Assembly (NCBI GenBank): GCA_021371795.1
Contig: JAJFVK010000019.1
Span: forward strand, 186,001-250,000
Direction: 5' to 3'
Length of the DNA: 64,000 bases
Source of the DNA: Planctomycetaceae bacterium
Lineage (GTDB): Bacteria > Planctomycetota > Phycisphaerae > Sedimentisphaerales > UBA12454
Part shown: in pieces, positions 43,667 through 53,025 of the stretch
Layout of the letters: every line of letters begins with the position of its first letter
How positions within the stretch are numbered: position 1 is the first letter of the stretch
Position numbers and translations under genes: made by a program
Notes under the pieces: generated by a model
What the model saw: the letters and a program-made list of their open reading frames with translations, nothing else
Database searches by the model: none
What the model was told of the DNA's origin: nothing

Positions 43667-45703
43667 TTATTCGACTTCAGCCTGTTTTTCTTTTGCGTAC
43701 TGCGCAACAACCTGCTGCTGGACGTTCGGCGGCACAACTTCGTAATGGCTCAATTCCATCGAATAGCTGCCCTGACCGCCTGTAACGCTTTTTAGCTGGC
43801 TGTCATAGCTTGCAACTTCTGATAATGGAACCTGTGCTTTGATGACCATCATATTGCCCGCGAGCATATCCTGCCCCTGTACACGGCCGCGACGGCTTGA
43901 CAGGTCGCCTGCAATTCCGCCAACAAAATCGGCAGGAACTGTAATTTCAATATTTACAATCGGCTCGAGCAGACACGGCTTCGCCTTTGAAACAGCTTCA
44001 ATGAACGCACCTTTGCCGGCGGCACGGAACGCAACTTCCTTCGAGTCAACCGGGTGGTGTTTGCCGTCAGTGATTGAAACCTTAATATCCTTCATCGGGA
44101 AGCCTGCGACAGCGCCATTTTCCATAACATCCTGAATACCTTTGAGAATCGGAGCCTCGAACTGTCCCGGAATCGAACCGCCGAAAATATCCCATGAAAA
44201 GATGAGGGTAGGGTCAGAGCCGCGAGGAGCCGGTTCGACGTTCAGGAAAACTTCACCAAACTGACCGGCGCCGCCTGTCTGTTTTTTATGACGATAATGG
44301 CCTTCGGCTTTCGCGGTAATAGTCTCACGATATGGAATCTTCGGTTTTTTGGTCGTAACGGCAAGTTTAAATCTCTTTTCCATTTTCGAGAGCATAACAC
44401 GCAAATGCAAATCGCCCATTCCGCTAATAACCAGTTCGTGGGTCTGATGGTCACGGCTGACTTTGAAGCAAACATCCTCTTCGGTCAGTTTTTCCATCGC
44501 GATACTCAACTTCTGCTCGTCGCCCTTCGATGTAGGCTCAAGAGCAAGACTGAACATCGGAGCCGGAACTTTCGGCATTTCGAAGTTGCCGGCAACTTTG
44601 CCGTCGTGAATCAAATCTCCAATCCGCAATTCCTCAAGCTTCGCAAGCGTAACAATATCGCCTGCGACGCCTACTGGTGTTTCGTGATTTTCAGCACCCT
44701 GATTCTTCAGCACGTGGCCTGGGCGAATCGGCTTCTTGTCGTGGTTTCTTAACATAGCGGTATCGCTTTTCAACGTGCCGCTGAAAATACGCATTGTAGC
44801 GTATTTCATATTCGAACGAGGATCAAGACCGACTCTGAAAACAAGACCAGCCAACGGCCCATTCGGGTCAGCCGTGAGCTCTGTAACATTATCACCATCA
44901 ACCAGCCTGGCAGGCTTTACCTGCGCAGGCGACGGCGCATCTTTTGTAACCATATCGAGAAATTCCACAATGCCGATTTCCTTGCGTGCGTTTGTGAAAA
45001 GAATCGGTATGATTTTGCCATTGGCCAGCGCTTTTGTGAAAACAGCGGCAATCTGCTCCGGCGAAATCTGCTCGCCTGCGAGATACGATTCCATCAACTT
45101 GTCGTCGGCTTCAATCGCGCTTTCGATAATCTCGATGTGGGCACTCTGGACATCAGAGAAAAGAACATCGCCGGCACTTTTTTCAAGACAGTCAACAACG
45201 GCTGATTTATCCGCAGCCGGCAAATTAGCACATCTGCACAGCATACCGAAAGTCGCCTGAATATTCTTGATAAGTTCTGGAATATCGGCGGTTTCAGTGT
45301 CAATCTTGTTGACAATAATAATTCTCGCCTTGCCGGCATCTGTGGCGGCCTGGAAGAGTTTGCGTGTGTTGATTTCAATGCCGGTAGCGGCGTTGATAAC
45401 GATAACACAGCAATCGGCCGCGGGAATTGTGGTTAAAGCCGCGCCAACAAAATCCGGATAGCCGGGGGTGTCTATAATGTTGATTTCTTTACCATTGTGC
45501 GTTGTGTGCATAACCGCGGAATGAATTGAATTGCCGCGTTCCTTCTCTTCGTCATCGAAATCGCTGACGGTATTTTTTTCCTCTACTGTTCCTAACCTGT
45601 TTGTTTTACCGGTCTTATGAAGAATGGATTCAGCTAGGCTTGTTTTGCCGCAGCCTCCATGACCAAGTAATACGATGTTACGAAAATCATCTGTTTGCGT
45701 CAC
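43667..45703 (-). CDS. Elongation factor G-like translational GTPase
   Basis: 678 residues, slightly short for EF-G (~700). G1 LLGHGGCGKTSLAE, G2 region KERGNSIHSAVMHT, G3 DTPGYPDFVGAA, G4 VNKIDTE; then domains II-V, with HYRHKKQTGGAGQFGEVFL and GWP-like PVDSKEVAFRAAGKGAF. It carries GHGGCGKTSL instead of the canonical GHIDAGKTT, as in the EF-G-like (EF-G2/FusA-like) subfamily whose role is uncertain. Standalone, not in a str operon. Confidence 0.9.
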   Translation of the reverse strand: MTQTDDFRNIVLLGHGGCGKTSLAESILHKTGKTNRLGTVEEKNTVSDFDDEEKERGNSIHSAVMHTTHNGKEINIIDTPGYPDFVGAALTTIPAADCCVIVINAATGIEINTRKLFQAATDAGKARIIIVNKIDTETADIPELIKNIQATFGMLCRCANLPAADKSAVVDCLEKSAGDVLFSDVQSAHIEIIESAIEADDKLMESYLAGEQISPEQIAAVFTKALANGKIIPILFTNARKEIGIVEFLDMVTKDAPSPAQVKPARLVDGDNVTELTADPNGPLAGLVFRVGLDPRSNMKYATMRIFSGTLKSDTAMLRNHDKKPIRPGHVLKNQGAENHETPVGVAGDIVTLAKLEELRIGDLIHDGKVAGNFEMPKVPAPMFSLALEPTSKGDEQKLSIAMEKLTEEDVCFKVSRDHQTHELVISGMGDLHLRVMLSKMEKRFKLAVTTKKPKIPYRETITAKAEGHYRHKKQTGGAGQFGEVFLNVEPAPRGSDPTLIFSWDIFGGSIPGQFEAPILKGIQDVMENGAVAGFPMKDIKVSITDGKHHPVDSKEVAFRAAGKGAFIEAVSKAKPCLLEPIVNIEITVPADFVGGIAGDLSSRRGRVQGQDMLAGNMMVIKAQVPLSEVASYDSQLKSVTGGQGSYSMELSHYEVVPPNVQQQVVAQYAKEKQAEVE

Positions 45704-45902
45704 AATAAAACTCCTTATATATCCTTAAGGGTAGTAAAATCCCGCGAATATCAAGGTAACTTACAATTTTAAGCACCTTACCCGCGGATTAACGGGAAAA
45801 TTCAATCGCAATCAGTAAAACTGCCTAAAACGTTGAATAATAGGAGAAAAATTAGCATTAGTCAATATGATTTAAGATTGAAAATTTAAAATCATCTCAA
45901 AT

Positions 45903-45931
45903 TTGGCAATTTGGGAAACATATCTTATATT
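45903..45931 (+). promoter_or_regulatory. Strong sigma-70-type promoter for the small RNA
   Basis: TTGGCA (45903-45908), exactly 17 bp, TATATT (45926-45931); both boxes match 5 of 6. A start at about 45938 is predicted. Confidence 0.6.
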
Positions 45932-45937
45932 ATATTT

Positions 45938-46067
45938 GGAAGGGTAAGAAGGCTGTCCTAAAAAGACGGCATATAAATTAGCGGAATACTTGCTACCGAT
46001 ATCGTGGATACCTGCATAAAAAATGCTATTCACCAAATAACGGTTCAGCAGGTCTGCCGCTTTTTTT
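45938..46067 (+). ncRNA. Candidate structured small RNA (~130 nt) with own promoter and terminator
   Basis: No ORF. Predicted start at about 45938. Four hairpins read in order: GCUGUC/GACGGC; UAGC/GCUA; a long GUGGAUA...GCAU/AUGC...UAUUCAC arm with a CCU bulge; and a terminal CGG-uu-CAG/CUGCCG stem (46041-46059) followed by CUUUUUUU. A good promoter in front and a terminator behind make a real transcript likely. It is not 4.5S RNA (no GGAA tetraloop with the SRP motif), nor tmRNA or 6S by eye. Function unknown. Confidence 0.55.
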
Positions 46068-46089
46068 ATGCGCAAAAATAATATAAAAC

Positions 46090-46115
46090 AAAAAACCCCC
46101 GGCACATGCCGAGGG
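46090..46115 (-). terminator. Terminator of the DEAD-box gene
   Basis: Minus strand CCCTCGGCA...TGCCGGGGG followed by TTTTTT, 18 bp after the helicase stop. Confidence 0.85.
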
Positions 46116-46133
46116 TTTTAAAAATCTTCGATA

Positions 46134-47441
46134 TTATTTTTTGTGCCAGGAGCGCTTATTACGGCTATTAGTCTTTTTTCCCGGGTGGAAAGAGCGTTTC
46201 TGATCCGGATGGAAAGAACGCTTCTGATTTCGCTGCTGCGGCGAACGCGACCTTTCTGCATTGCGAGTTTTTTCCTCGTGATGCTCCTGCTGCTCCTGCG
46301 GCGAAAGAGGCGTCGGGACAAAGCCCTCACATTTTTCGTACTTGATTTTTTTGCCGATAAATTTCTCTATCTGACGAACATATTTTTCTTCATCACGTGC
46401 AACAAACGTAATCGCATCGCCTTTCGCAGTTGCGCGGCCTGTTCTGCCGATACGATGGACATAATCCTCCGCAAATGACGGAACATCGAAATTAATCACG
46501 TGCGAAATACCTTCAACATCTATGCCTCTTGCGGCAATATCCGTCGCAACCAACACCTGAAATTTACCATTTTTAAAACCTTCAAGCGCCCGCTGTCGCT
46601 GACTCTGCGTTCTGTCGGAATGAAGCGACATAGATTTAATATCAGCGTGCAAGAGTTTTTTACTGATTCTGTCCGCTCCGTGTTTTGTGCGTGAGAAAAT
46701 CAGAACACTGTACATACCGCCCTTTTGAAGCATATACAAAAGCATCTGCATTTTGTTCTCTTTTGAGACCGGGTAAATATGCTGTGTAATCGTCTCAATC
46801 GGATTGTGTGCCCGGCCGACCTGAATTACTTTAGGACTCTGCATTACGCCCGATGCGAGTTTGTGAATCTCCGGCGGAATCGTCGCGGAGAAAAGCATTG
46901 TCTGCCGGTTTTGCGGAGTGTATGAGATAATTTTGCGGACGTCATTTATAAAACCCATATCGAGCATACGATCCGCTTCGTCAAGCACTAACACTTCTAC
47001 GTTACGAAGGTCAACTGTTCGGCGATTAATGTGGTCGATAAGTCTGCCGGGAGTAGCAACGACTATATCCACGCCGCGACTTAACTGCGACAATTGCCCG
47101 CCGATGTTCACGCCGCCGTAAATTGTGAGAGTGCGAAGACTCAAAAACCGGCCGTAGTCAATAATACATTGATGGATTTGCAGAGCCAGCTCTCTTGTGG
47201 GCGTAAGAATAAGCGCCTTGACATACCTGCCTTTGTGATCACGTTCGTGAGTAAGACGGTTAAGAATCGGCAGCACAAAAGCTGCGGTTTTACCTGTACC
47301 TGTCTGGGCACAGCCAATAATATCCTTGCCCTCTATGGCACAAGGAATGACCTGCGATTGAATTTCTGTCGGCGCAGTGTATCCGGTCGCGAGTATTCCG
47401 CGAACAAGTGGGTCAGAAAGCCCAAGCATTTTAAATGGCAT
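46134..47441 (-). CDS. DEAD-box RNA helicase (RhlE-like)
   Basis: 435 residues. Q motif, AQTGTGKTAAFVLPIL (motif I), PTRELALQI (Ia), VLDEADRMLDMG (II), LFSATIPP (III), and C-terminal DIAARGIDVEGISHVINFD and HRIGRTGRA (VI). An Arg/Lys/Ser/Gln-rich tail with KRSFHPDQKRSFHPGKK repeats may bind RNA nonspecifically. Unwinds RNA for ribosome assembly or decay. Confidence 0.93.
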   Translation of the reverse strand: MPFKMLGLSDPLVRGILATGYTAPTEIQSQVIPCAIEGKDIIGCAQTGTGKTAAFVLPILNRLTHERDHKGRYVKALILTPTRELALQIHQCIIDYGRFLSLRTLTIYGGVNIGGQLSQLSRGVDIVVATPGRLIDHINRRTVDLRNVEVLVLDEADRMLDMGFINDVRKIISYTPQNRQTMLFSATIPPEIHKLASGVMQSPKVIQVGRAHNPIETITQHIYPVSKENKMQMLLYMLQKGGMYSVLIFSRTKHGADRISKKLLHADIKSMSLHSDRTQSQRQRALEGFKNGKFQVLVATDIAARGIDVEGISHVINFDVPSFAEDYVHRIGRTGRATAKGDAITFVARDEEKYVRQIEKFIGKKIKYEKCEGFVPTPLSPQEQQEHHEEKTRNAERSRSPQQRNQKRSFHPDQKRSFHPGKKTNSRNKRSWHKK

Positions 47442-47542
47442 TTGAAAATCCTAAAAAAAAATAAAAGATGTTCTTTGTCGATGAACTAAAAACACAAGGG
47501 GGGTATTATAACTCTTTTTGGAATTAAAAACAGTTAAATCTT

Positions 47543-50011
47543 TTATTGCATCCAGTGGAGGCCAAATTCGGCCAAATCGAGGAAATTAACGGTGCCATCG
47601 CCATCGGGCTGTGGGGCAATATCCGCCGACAGCGGGGCTTCGGGCGAGAGCCATTGCTCGGCGATAACGGCGAGATCTGTCGTGTCAACCGCACAATCCG
47701 GCTGAAAATCGCCAATAGTCGCACATTGACGTGAAAAAACGATGTTCGACCAGTCGCTTTCGATGTCGAATGTGTCATTTTTCGCCTTGACTCTGTACCA
47801 ATATGTCTGACTATTGGCAAGTGAGCAGAACTGATAATTCGCATCCGCTATCCAGCCGCTGTTTGCTTCGACAGATGAAAATGACGAATCAGCGGCACAC
47901 TCGGCATAATAATTATCAGCAAGCGGAACATCGCTCCACGAAATATTATTGCACAGGCCAGCAGTAATGTTCGGCTCGGCATTGAGTGTCGGAGCGGAAA
48001 CGGAATCCAGATTTACAGTAAAAATAATATTTGGAACATACGAATCGCACGAAACTGTTGGCGAAGAAGAGCCAGACCAATCAAGCGGGTCGCCGTAAGT
48101 ATCGTTCGCATATGCGGATGCCGTTCTGTTTCCGCCCGGACTTGAACAATAACAATAACCCGAATAAAATGCAGTTCTACTATTATTAAAGCTGAAATCA
48201 ACCATCAGATTGTCTGTGCTATTATACTCGAAAGGCGTGGTAAAAGTAAATAAATGCCAGCCCGTATTATCGATAGTTTCATCTGCCTGATAGACCGTCG
48301 TCCAGCCTGAAGATTCAAGCTCGCACGAACTATACTCCACAAGCGATGTGTGCTTCATACGAATCGTCCAGTTTGTCATAGTACGCCCCGGCACCGTCGG
48401 AACATAAAGCTGCAAAGCTGAAATAGTGCCGCCGGTAGTGATTTCATCAGCGAGGTAAATCGTCTGCGTTCTGTTATCCTTTGAACCAGTGTGAAATGGA
48501 AAATACCACGAAAAAGTGCCTGTGCCGATTTGTACAAATTTCATACCGTACAGGCTATCTATTGCGTTAGCGATATTAACTCGCGGCTTTGTAATCGCGA
48601 CTTTCGTATCCGTAACGTTATCGCCAGTCGAAGTCAGCACATCCCGAATCTGTGAGGGCGAAAGAAAACCGCCCGTAATTTCCTTTGCGGCCTGCTGAAG
48701 ACAAGCTATCGCTCCCGCTGTGTATGGAGCGGCAGCAGAAGTCCCGCCAAACGAAGCATAATAATCGCCCGATGAATAACCGGCAGAACCGACCATATCA
48801 GTTGTGTAAGCCTGATTGGAAGGCGCAAACACATCGAGAATCGACGCGACATTCGAATAAGAAGTTACCTTGTCGGCGGCTGTTGCATCAGTGGCGGAAT
48901 AACCGGTCGAACAGCTGCTGGATACCGTCTTGGACGCACACGAAGAGGAGTCAACACAAAATGTAGCATTGCCGAAAGCCGCATCGTAAACCGCACCGAC
49001 CGCGATAGTGCCTGATAAACAGGCCGGCGATGCTATCGAATTGCAAAAACCATCATTGCCGGACGAGACAACAATGGATATCCCCGCGGCCGCAGCATTG
49101 CTAACCGCGTCAGCGTAAGACGTATTAGAACTGTCGCAATAACTTGAATAGCCGGCATCGCTGCCGAGGCTGATACTGATAACAAGAATAGGATAGTTCG
49201 GGTCATCGTACTGATGTGTAACGCACCAGTCCCACGAGGCTATAATTTTGTCGCTGGTCATTGAGCCTGCACTGTTCTCTACTTTGAGCGCGTAAATTTT
49301 CGCATTGTACGCAACGCCGCCGATGTAGCTTCCGGTTGAACCGAGGTCGCCTGCGGCAATACCTGCACAGCAAGTGCCGTGTCCTTCGTCAGACGCCGGA
49401 AACGGGTCGGAATCCGAATCTCCAAAATCATAACCGCCAATGACTTTGCTGTTCGGAAATCCCCCGCCGCCGAGCATCGGATGATTATAATCGACGCCGG
49501 TATCGCAAATCGCAATCGCGACGCCCTGACCATTATAAGTCGAACGATACACCGAACCATTTATAAGAGGAATACCCTGCGAGGTATGTTTGTACAGATA
49601 TTCCACCGGCTCGACAGACTCGACATTGGGGTCTGCTAAAATTTTTTCCAGAGCGTCAGCGGTAGCCTCACATGAAAAACCGGCCTGATTCTCAAAACGA
49701 TGACGCAAATGGAATTCATTCGCGGAAAATCTGTCGATGAGTTTGTCCTGCCTGTTTTTTACTTCTTTGTGCAGAAGATTTTTTGATTCTCTGGAACGCC
49801 AGTTGACCTTCTTTTCGCGGAGCATTTCGGGCTGCTTAAGATTGATGATGACTTTAACTTTTTCATCGCCCTGCTCGAACTGCTGATAGATTTTTTCCGG
49901 TTTAATCAGTTTGCCATCTCTGGAAACAGATTTACCGCAATTACAATCTTCTGCCGCAATTGCCGGACTTATAGATATAAAGAATATTACGCTGTACCAA
50001 AAGAATTTCAC
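47543..50011 (-). CDS. Secreted subtilisin-like S8 protease with dockerin-like C-terminus
   Basis: 822 residues. Signal peptide MKFFWYSVIFFISISPAIAA; inhibitor I9-like propeptide (~40-140); catalytic core with Asp170 (CDTGVDYNHP), His211 (DEGHGTCCAGIAAGD), Asn319 (SSGNDG) and Ser425 (FGGTSAAAPYTAG). Many Cys in the core suggest disulfides. Then a beta-sandwich with SWYFPFHTGSKDNRTQTIYL, an Fn3-like segment (PNITAGLCNNISWSDVPLADNYY), and a C-terminus (DFQPDCAVDTTDLAVIAEQW...DIAPQPDGDGTVNFLDLAEFGLHW) like the dockerin-type repeats of planctomycete exoproteins. Confidence 0.92.
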   Translation of the reverse strand: MKFFWYSVIFFISISPAIAAEDCNCGKSVSRDGKLIKPEKIYQQFEQGDEKVKVIINLKQPEMLREKKVNWRSRESKNLLHKEVKNRQDKLIDRFSANEFHLRHRFENQAGFSCEATADALEKILADPNVESVEPVEYLYKHTSQGIPLINGSVYRSTYNGQGVAIAICDTGVDYNHPMLGGGGFPNSKVIGGYDFGDSDSDPFPASDEGHGTCCAGIAAGDLGSTGSYIGGVAYNAKIYALKVENSAGSMTSDKIIASWDWCVTHQYDDPNYPILVISISLGSDAGYSSYCDSSNTSYADAVSNAAAAGISIVVSSGNDGFCNSIASPACLSGTIAVGAVYDAAFGNATFCVDSSSCASKTVSSSCSTGYSATDATAADKVTSYSNVASILDVFAPSNQAYTTDMVGSAGYSSGDYYASFGGTSAAAPYTAGAIACLQQAAKEITGGFLSPSQIRDVLTSTGDNVTDTKVAITKPRVNIANAIDSLYGMKFVQIGTGTFSWYFPFHTGSKDNRTQTIYLADEITTGGTISALQLYVPTVPGRTMTNWTIRMKHTSLVEYSSCELESSGWTTVYQADETIDNTGWHLFTFTTPFEYNSTDNLMVDFSFNNSRTAFYSGYCYCSSPGGNRTASAYANDTYGDPLDWSGSSSPTVSCDSYVPNIIFTVNLDSVSAPTLNAEPNITAGLCNNISWSDVPLADNYYAECAADSSFSSVEANSGWIADANYQFCSLANSQTYWYRVKAKNDTFDIESDWSNIVFSRQCATIGDFQPDCAVDTTDLAVIAEQWLSPEAPLSADIAPQPDGDGTVNFLDLAEFGLHWMQ

Positions 50012-50097
50012 CGCTGCATTCCATCCGCCTAATTGTAGATTTAAACATACCGTAAATAAGTACAGACGCCATTATACAAAAAAATATTGCAAAAAAA

Positions 50098-51846
50098 TTA
50101 ATTAAATTGAATATCGCTTAAAACAAGCTGAATCGACGGCTGGCCATAGAAGTTGTCAACCTTTGCCTCGAAAGCGATATCGAAAAATTCATTTTCGAGC
50201 AGTTTTTTCTCCAAATGAGCCATTTTAAAGCCTATGCAGCGGATGCTGGCTGTGTTGTCGGAGATTACCAATTGCAGATGGTCATTGTTCACGCCGACTT
50301 TTTTGGGCGAGGCACTCAATCTTACTCCCCTTGCGGCGAAAATCGGTGCGGGATTGCCCCTGCCGAACGGGCCGAGAGCTGAAAATAACTTCACGGCCGG
50401 CACAGTCAAATCTTTTAAACTGCATACGGCATCTATTTCCAATTTGCTGGCAAAGTCCGCATCGTTCCAGTGAGCGACGGCATAAGTTTCCAAATCCTGT
50501 GTGAAATCGTCTATTTTCGAAATGTCAAGCGTAAGACCGGCGGCCATCGAATGACCTCCGAACGTGTTCAAATGTTGCTGACAGGCGGTGATTGCTTCTA
50601 AAATGTCGAAACCTTCAATCGTACGCGCAGAACCCTGCGGTTTGCCGCTGGAAGTATTGAACAGAATCGCCGGCTTATGAAATTTGTCAACTAATCGCGA
50701 AGCAACGATACCAATAATGCCGGTGTGCCATTCGTCGCTTGCAAGCACAATCGTTTTACGGTCGGGATGGTCGAAGCCTCTGGCTGTCATCATTTCACAG
50801 GCGTGCTTAAAGATTTTTTTCTCAAGCTGCTGACGCTGTTTGTTCTGCTCCTTTAGATACTCGGCAATTCGAATGGCTTTAAGGCTGTTATCGCTTGTCA
50901 AAAGTTCGACGGCAAGACGCGCGTGTCCCATTCTGCCGGCGGCGTTCAGCATCGGAGCCAGGCAATAACCCATGTGAAAGCTGTCGATGGCCTGCCCTTT
51001 GATGCCCGCGGCGTTGACGAGCGCTTCGATGCCGGGCAGTTCCGAATCGCAAATCGCGCGAAGGCCGAAACTGCTGATAATTCTGTTTTCTCCGCGAAGG
51101 TCAACAACATCGGCAATCGTACCCATTGCGGCAAATATCGTGGCGTTGATTAAAAACTGACGCAAATGCTGCGGAGTCGTCGCTCCGTTTTTGATTCGAT
51201 TGACAACCGCCCATGCGAGCTTGAACGCGACTGCCGCGCCTGAACTCGACTGCGCAGGATAATTTGGGTCAAGATTCGGATGCACTATCGCGATGGCCTC
51301 CGGCAATTTGCCGCTCGCGTCAGGACGATGATGGTCGGTAATGATTAAATCCATTCCTTTTTCGCGGCAGACCGGTGCGGCCGTGAAAGCCGTAATGCCG
51401 CAATCAACGCTGATGATTAATTTCGCACCGCTTTCGGCCACCTGTGAAATCGCGTCAACATTCAGGCCGTACCCCTCGTCAACTCTGTGCGGAATGTAAT
51501 AATCCACTTCAGCGCCGAGCAGTTTGAAAAGGCCATGCAGAATTGAAACTGCGGTAATGCCGTCAACATCGTAATCGCCGTAAATCGTAATCTTCTGCTT
51601 GTCTTTTATCGCTTTTTCTATCCGGTCAACAGCCGGGCCAATACCGGGCATTTGCTCCGGCTCAATAAGGTCGGCCAATTTAGGATTGAGAAACATTTTG
51701 GCCTGTTCGGCAGTTTCAATCTGGCGATTATAAAGCAACTGTGCCAGCAATGGCGAGATTTTAAGCTCTGCGGCAAGCTCGGCGGATTTGGACTGGGCGG
51801 GGAAAATGTGCCATTGTTTCTTCTGCATCCGTGCCGATAAACGCAT
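50098..51846 (-). CDS. recJ: Single-stranded-DNA-specific exonuclease RecJ
   Basis: 582 residues. DHH motifs: ITIYGDYDVDGITAVSIL, ISVDCGITAF, DLIITDHHRPD, and the DHHA1 part with GGHSMAAGLTL; then the OB-fold C-terminus (LFSALGPFGRGNPAPIF, LQLVISDNTASIRCIGF). The start is ATG 51846 or an ATG 6 codons later. Role in RecF-type recombination and mismatch repair. Confidence 0.95.
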   Translation of the reverse strand: MRLSARMQKKQWHIFPAQSKSAELAAELKISPLLAQLLYNRQIETAEQAKMFLNPKLADLIEPEQMPGIGPAVDRIEKAIKDKQKITIYGDYDVDGITAVSILHGLFKLLGAEVDYYIPHRVDEGYGLNVDAISQVAESGAKLIISVDCGITAFTAAPVCREKGMDLIITDHHRPDASGKLPEAIAIVHPNLDPNYPAQSSSGAAVAFKLAWAVVNRIKNGATTPQHLRQFLINATIFAAMGTIADVVDLRGENRIISSFGLRAICDSELPGIEALVNAAGIKGQAIDSFHMGYCLAPMLNAAGRMGHARLAVELLTSDNSLKAIRIAEYLKEQNKQRQQLEKKIFKHACEMMTARGFDHPDRKTIVLASDEWHTGIIGIVASRLVDKFHKPAILFNTSSGKPQGSARTIEGFDILEAITACQQHLNTFGGHSMAAGLTLDISKIDDFTQDLETYAVAHWNDADFASKLEIDAVCSLKDLTVPAVKLFSALGPFGRGNPAPIFAARGVRLSASPKKVGVNNDHLQLVISDNTASIRCIGFKMAHLEKKLLENEFFDIAFEAKVDNFYGQPSIQLVLSDIQFN

Positions 51847-51990
51847 TCTATTACCTTATATTAAAAATAAAAAATTAAATATCAAAATAGTGGTATCCCG
51901 ACAAAATCGGGACACTGTTTCATGATAACACAAAAAAGAGAAATGTCAAAATTAGTATTCTGGGTAAAATAAAAAATGCTTAATTGAACA

Positions 51991-53025
51991 TTAAAAACGG
52001 GGAAAACTCGGCAACATTCTTAAGTTGGGGTCATTATCGTAATTACTCAATCTTCCTGTAGAAAGCTTACCGTGCCAGACTATATCAGCATCTTTCAGGT
52101 CTTTACACTGTTCTTTTGAAGGCGATTCATAAGCTACACTTAAATATAATAACATTTTCCTGGGATTTTTAGGCTCATCCGACAATTGAGTCTTTTCAGG
52201 AAGTTCTATCTTCCAGTACGAATCGTCAAAATCGACAGGAAAGATATAAGTTTGAAATGGTTTTATAATATGCACATCTTTGTCTTCGATTTTGGCTATT
52301 TTACGCTCTTGTGTCCAAGGCACCGGTTGTCCCGGGAAAACAACACCAATTTCCAATTTTAGAGAATTATAACCGGGCAAATCAATAATACCGACGGGTT
52401 TATCAGAATTGTTTGTTAAAACAATTTCACAAGTTTGAAGAATACCATCCTTTTTCTTCAGATTTTGAGCTTTAATTGATAATGGCGACCTGTGGTAATC
52501 TTTGAGTACCGCTATGCCGTTAGTGCCGAGAGCTACTTCCATTTCTATAGTAGTTCGTTCGCCATCGGACATTCTGGTCTCTATTTCTCTGCCCTTGCCC
52601 TGTTGGACATAAAATGCTTCAATGCCGTATAAAACATTTATAGAATTTTCATAACTATATGTTTGTCTGCCTCTGATGAACAATGCGTCTTTCTGCGGCT
52701 CTTTATCCGTCACATATACTATAGATGCAACGTTACTATCATCAACCTGTAATACAGTATAAATTTTCCTGCCTCTAAATTTGCGGTAAGACTCTCTTGT
52801 GTCAGGCGGAATAGTAATACCATCCTTAAAATACTTTTTATCGATAGTCGAAATTTCATAATTCAGCCGTGCATAATCACCCCGGAAAAAATCACGCGGG
52901 TCAAAAGGCACTGTACGCAAATAAATAGTTCGGCCTGTATGCAAAACATATTCTCTCTGTCCGCCAATATAGGCAAGCAAAAGAACCTGCAAAACAGCAG
53001 AACAAATTATAAGCAGTTTTCTCAT
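51991..53025 (-). CDS. GDYXXLXY-motif protein (predicted membrane-anchored)
   Basis: 344 residues, signal or anchor helix at the N-terminus (LLIICSAVLQVLLLAYIG), then FDPRDFFRGDYARLNYEIS, the hallmark motif of the GDYXXLXY family. It overlaps the DUF2157 gene by 4 bp. In many genomes this pair sits together; function unknown. Confidence 0.82.
   Translation of the reverse strand: MRKLLIICSAVLQVLLLAYIGGQREYVLHTGRTIYLRTVPFDPRDFFRGDYARLNYEISTIDKKYFKDGITIPPDTRESYRKFRGRKIYTVLQVDDSNVASIVYVTDKEPQKDALFIRGRQTYSYENSINVLYGIEAFYVQQGKGREIETRMSDGERTTIEMEVALGTNGIAVLKDYHRSPLSIKAQNLKKKDGILQTCEIVLTNNSDKPVGIIDLPGYNSLKLEIGVVFPGQPVPWTQERKIAKIEDKDVHIIKPFQTYIFPVDFDDSYWKIELPEKTQLSDEPKNPRKMLLYLSVAYESPSKEQCKDLKDADIVWHGKLSTGRLSNYDNDPNLRMLPSFPRF

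Noticed and set aside
45938-46067. 4.5S, 6S or tmRNA identity for the small RNA
   Set aside because: The SRP tetraloop region, the 6S central bubble with long closing stem, and a tRNA-like domain are all missing.
51896-51912. TCCCGA...TCGGGA hairpin as terminator
   Set aside because: No T-run follows in either direction; similar small palindromes occur at 14866-14880. Kept only as minor repeats.
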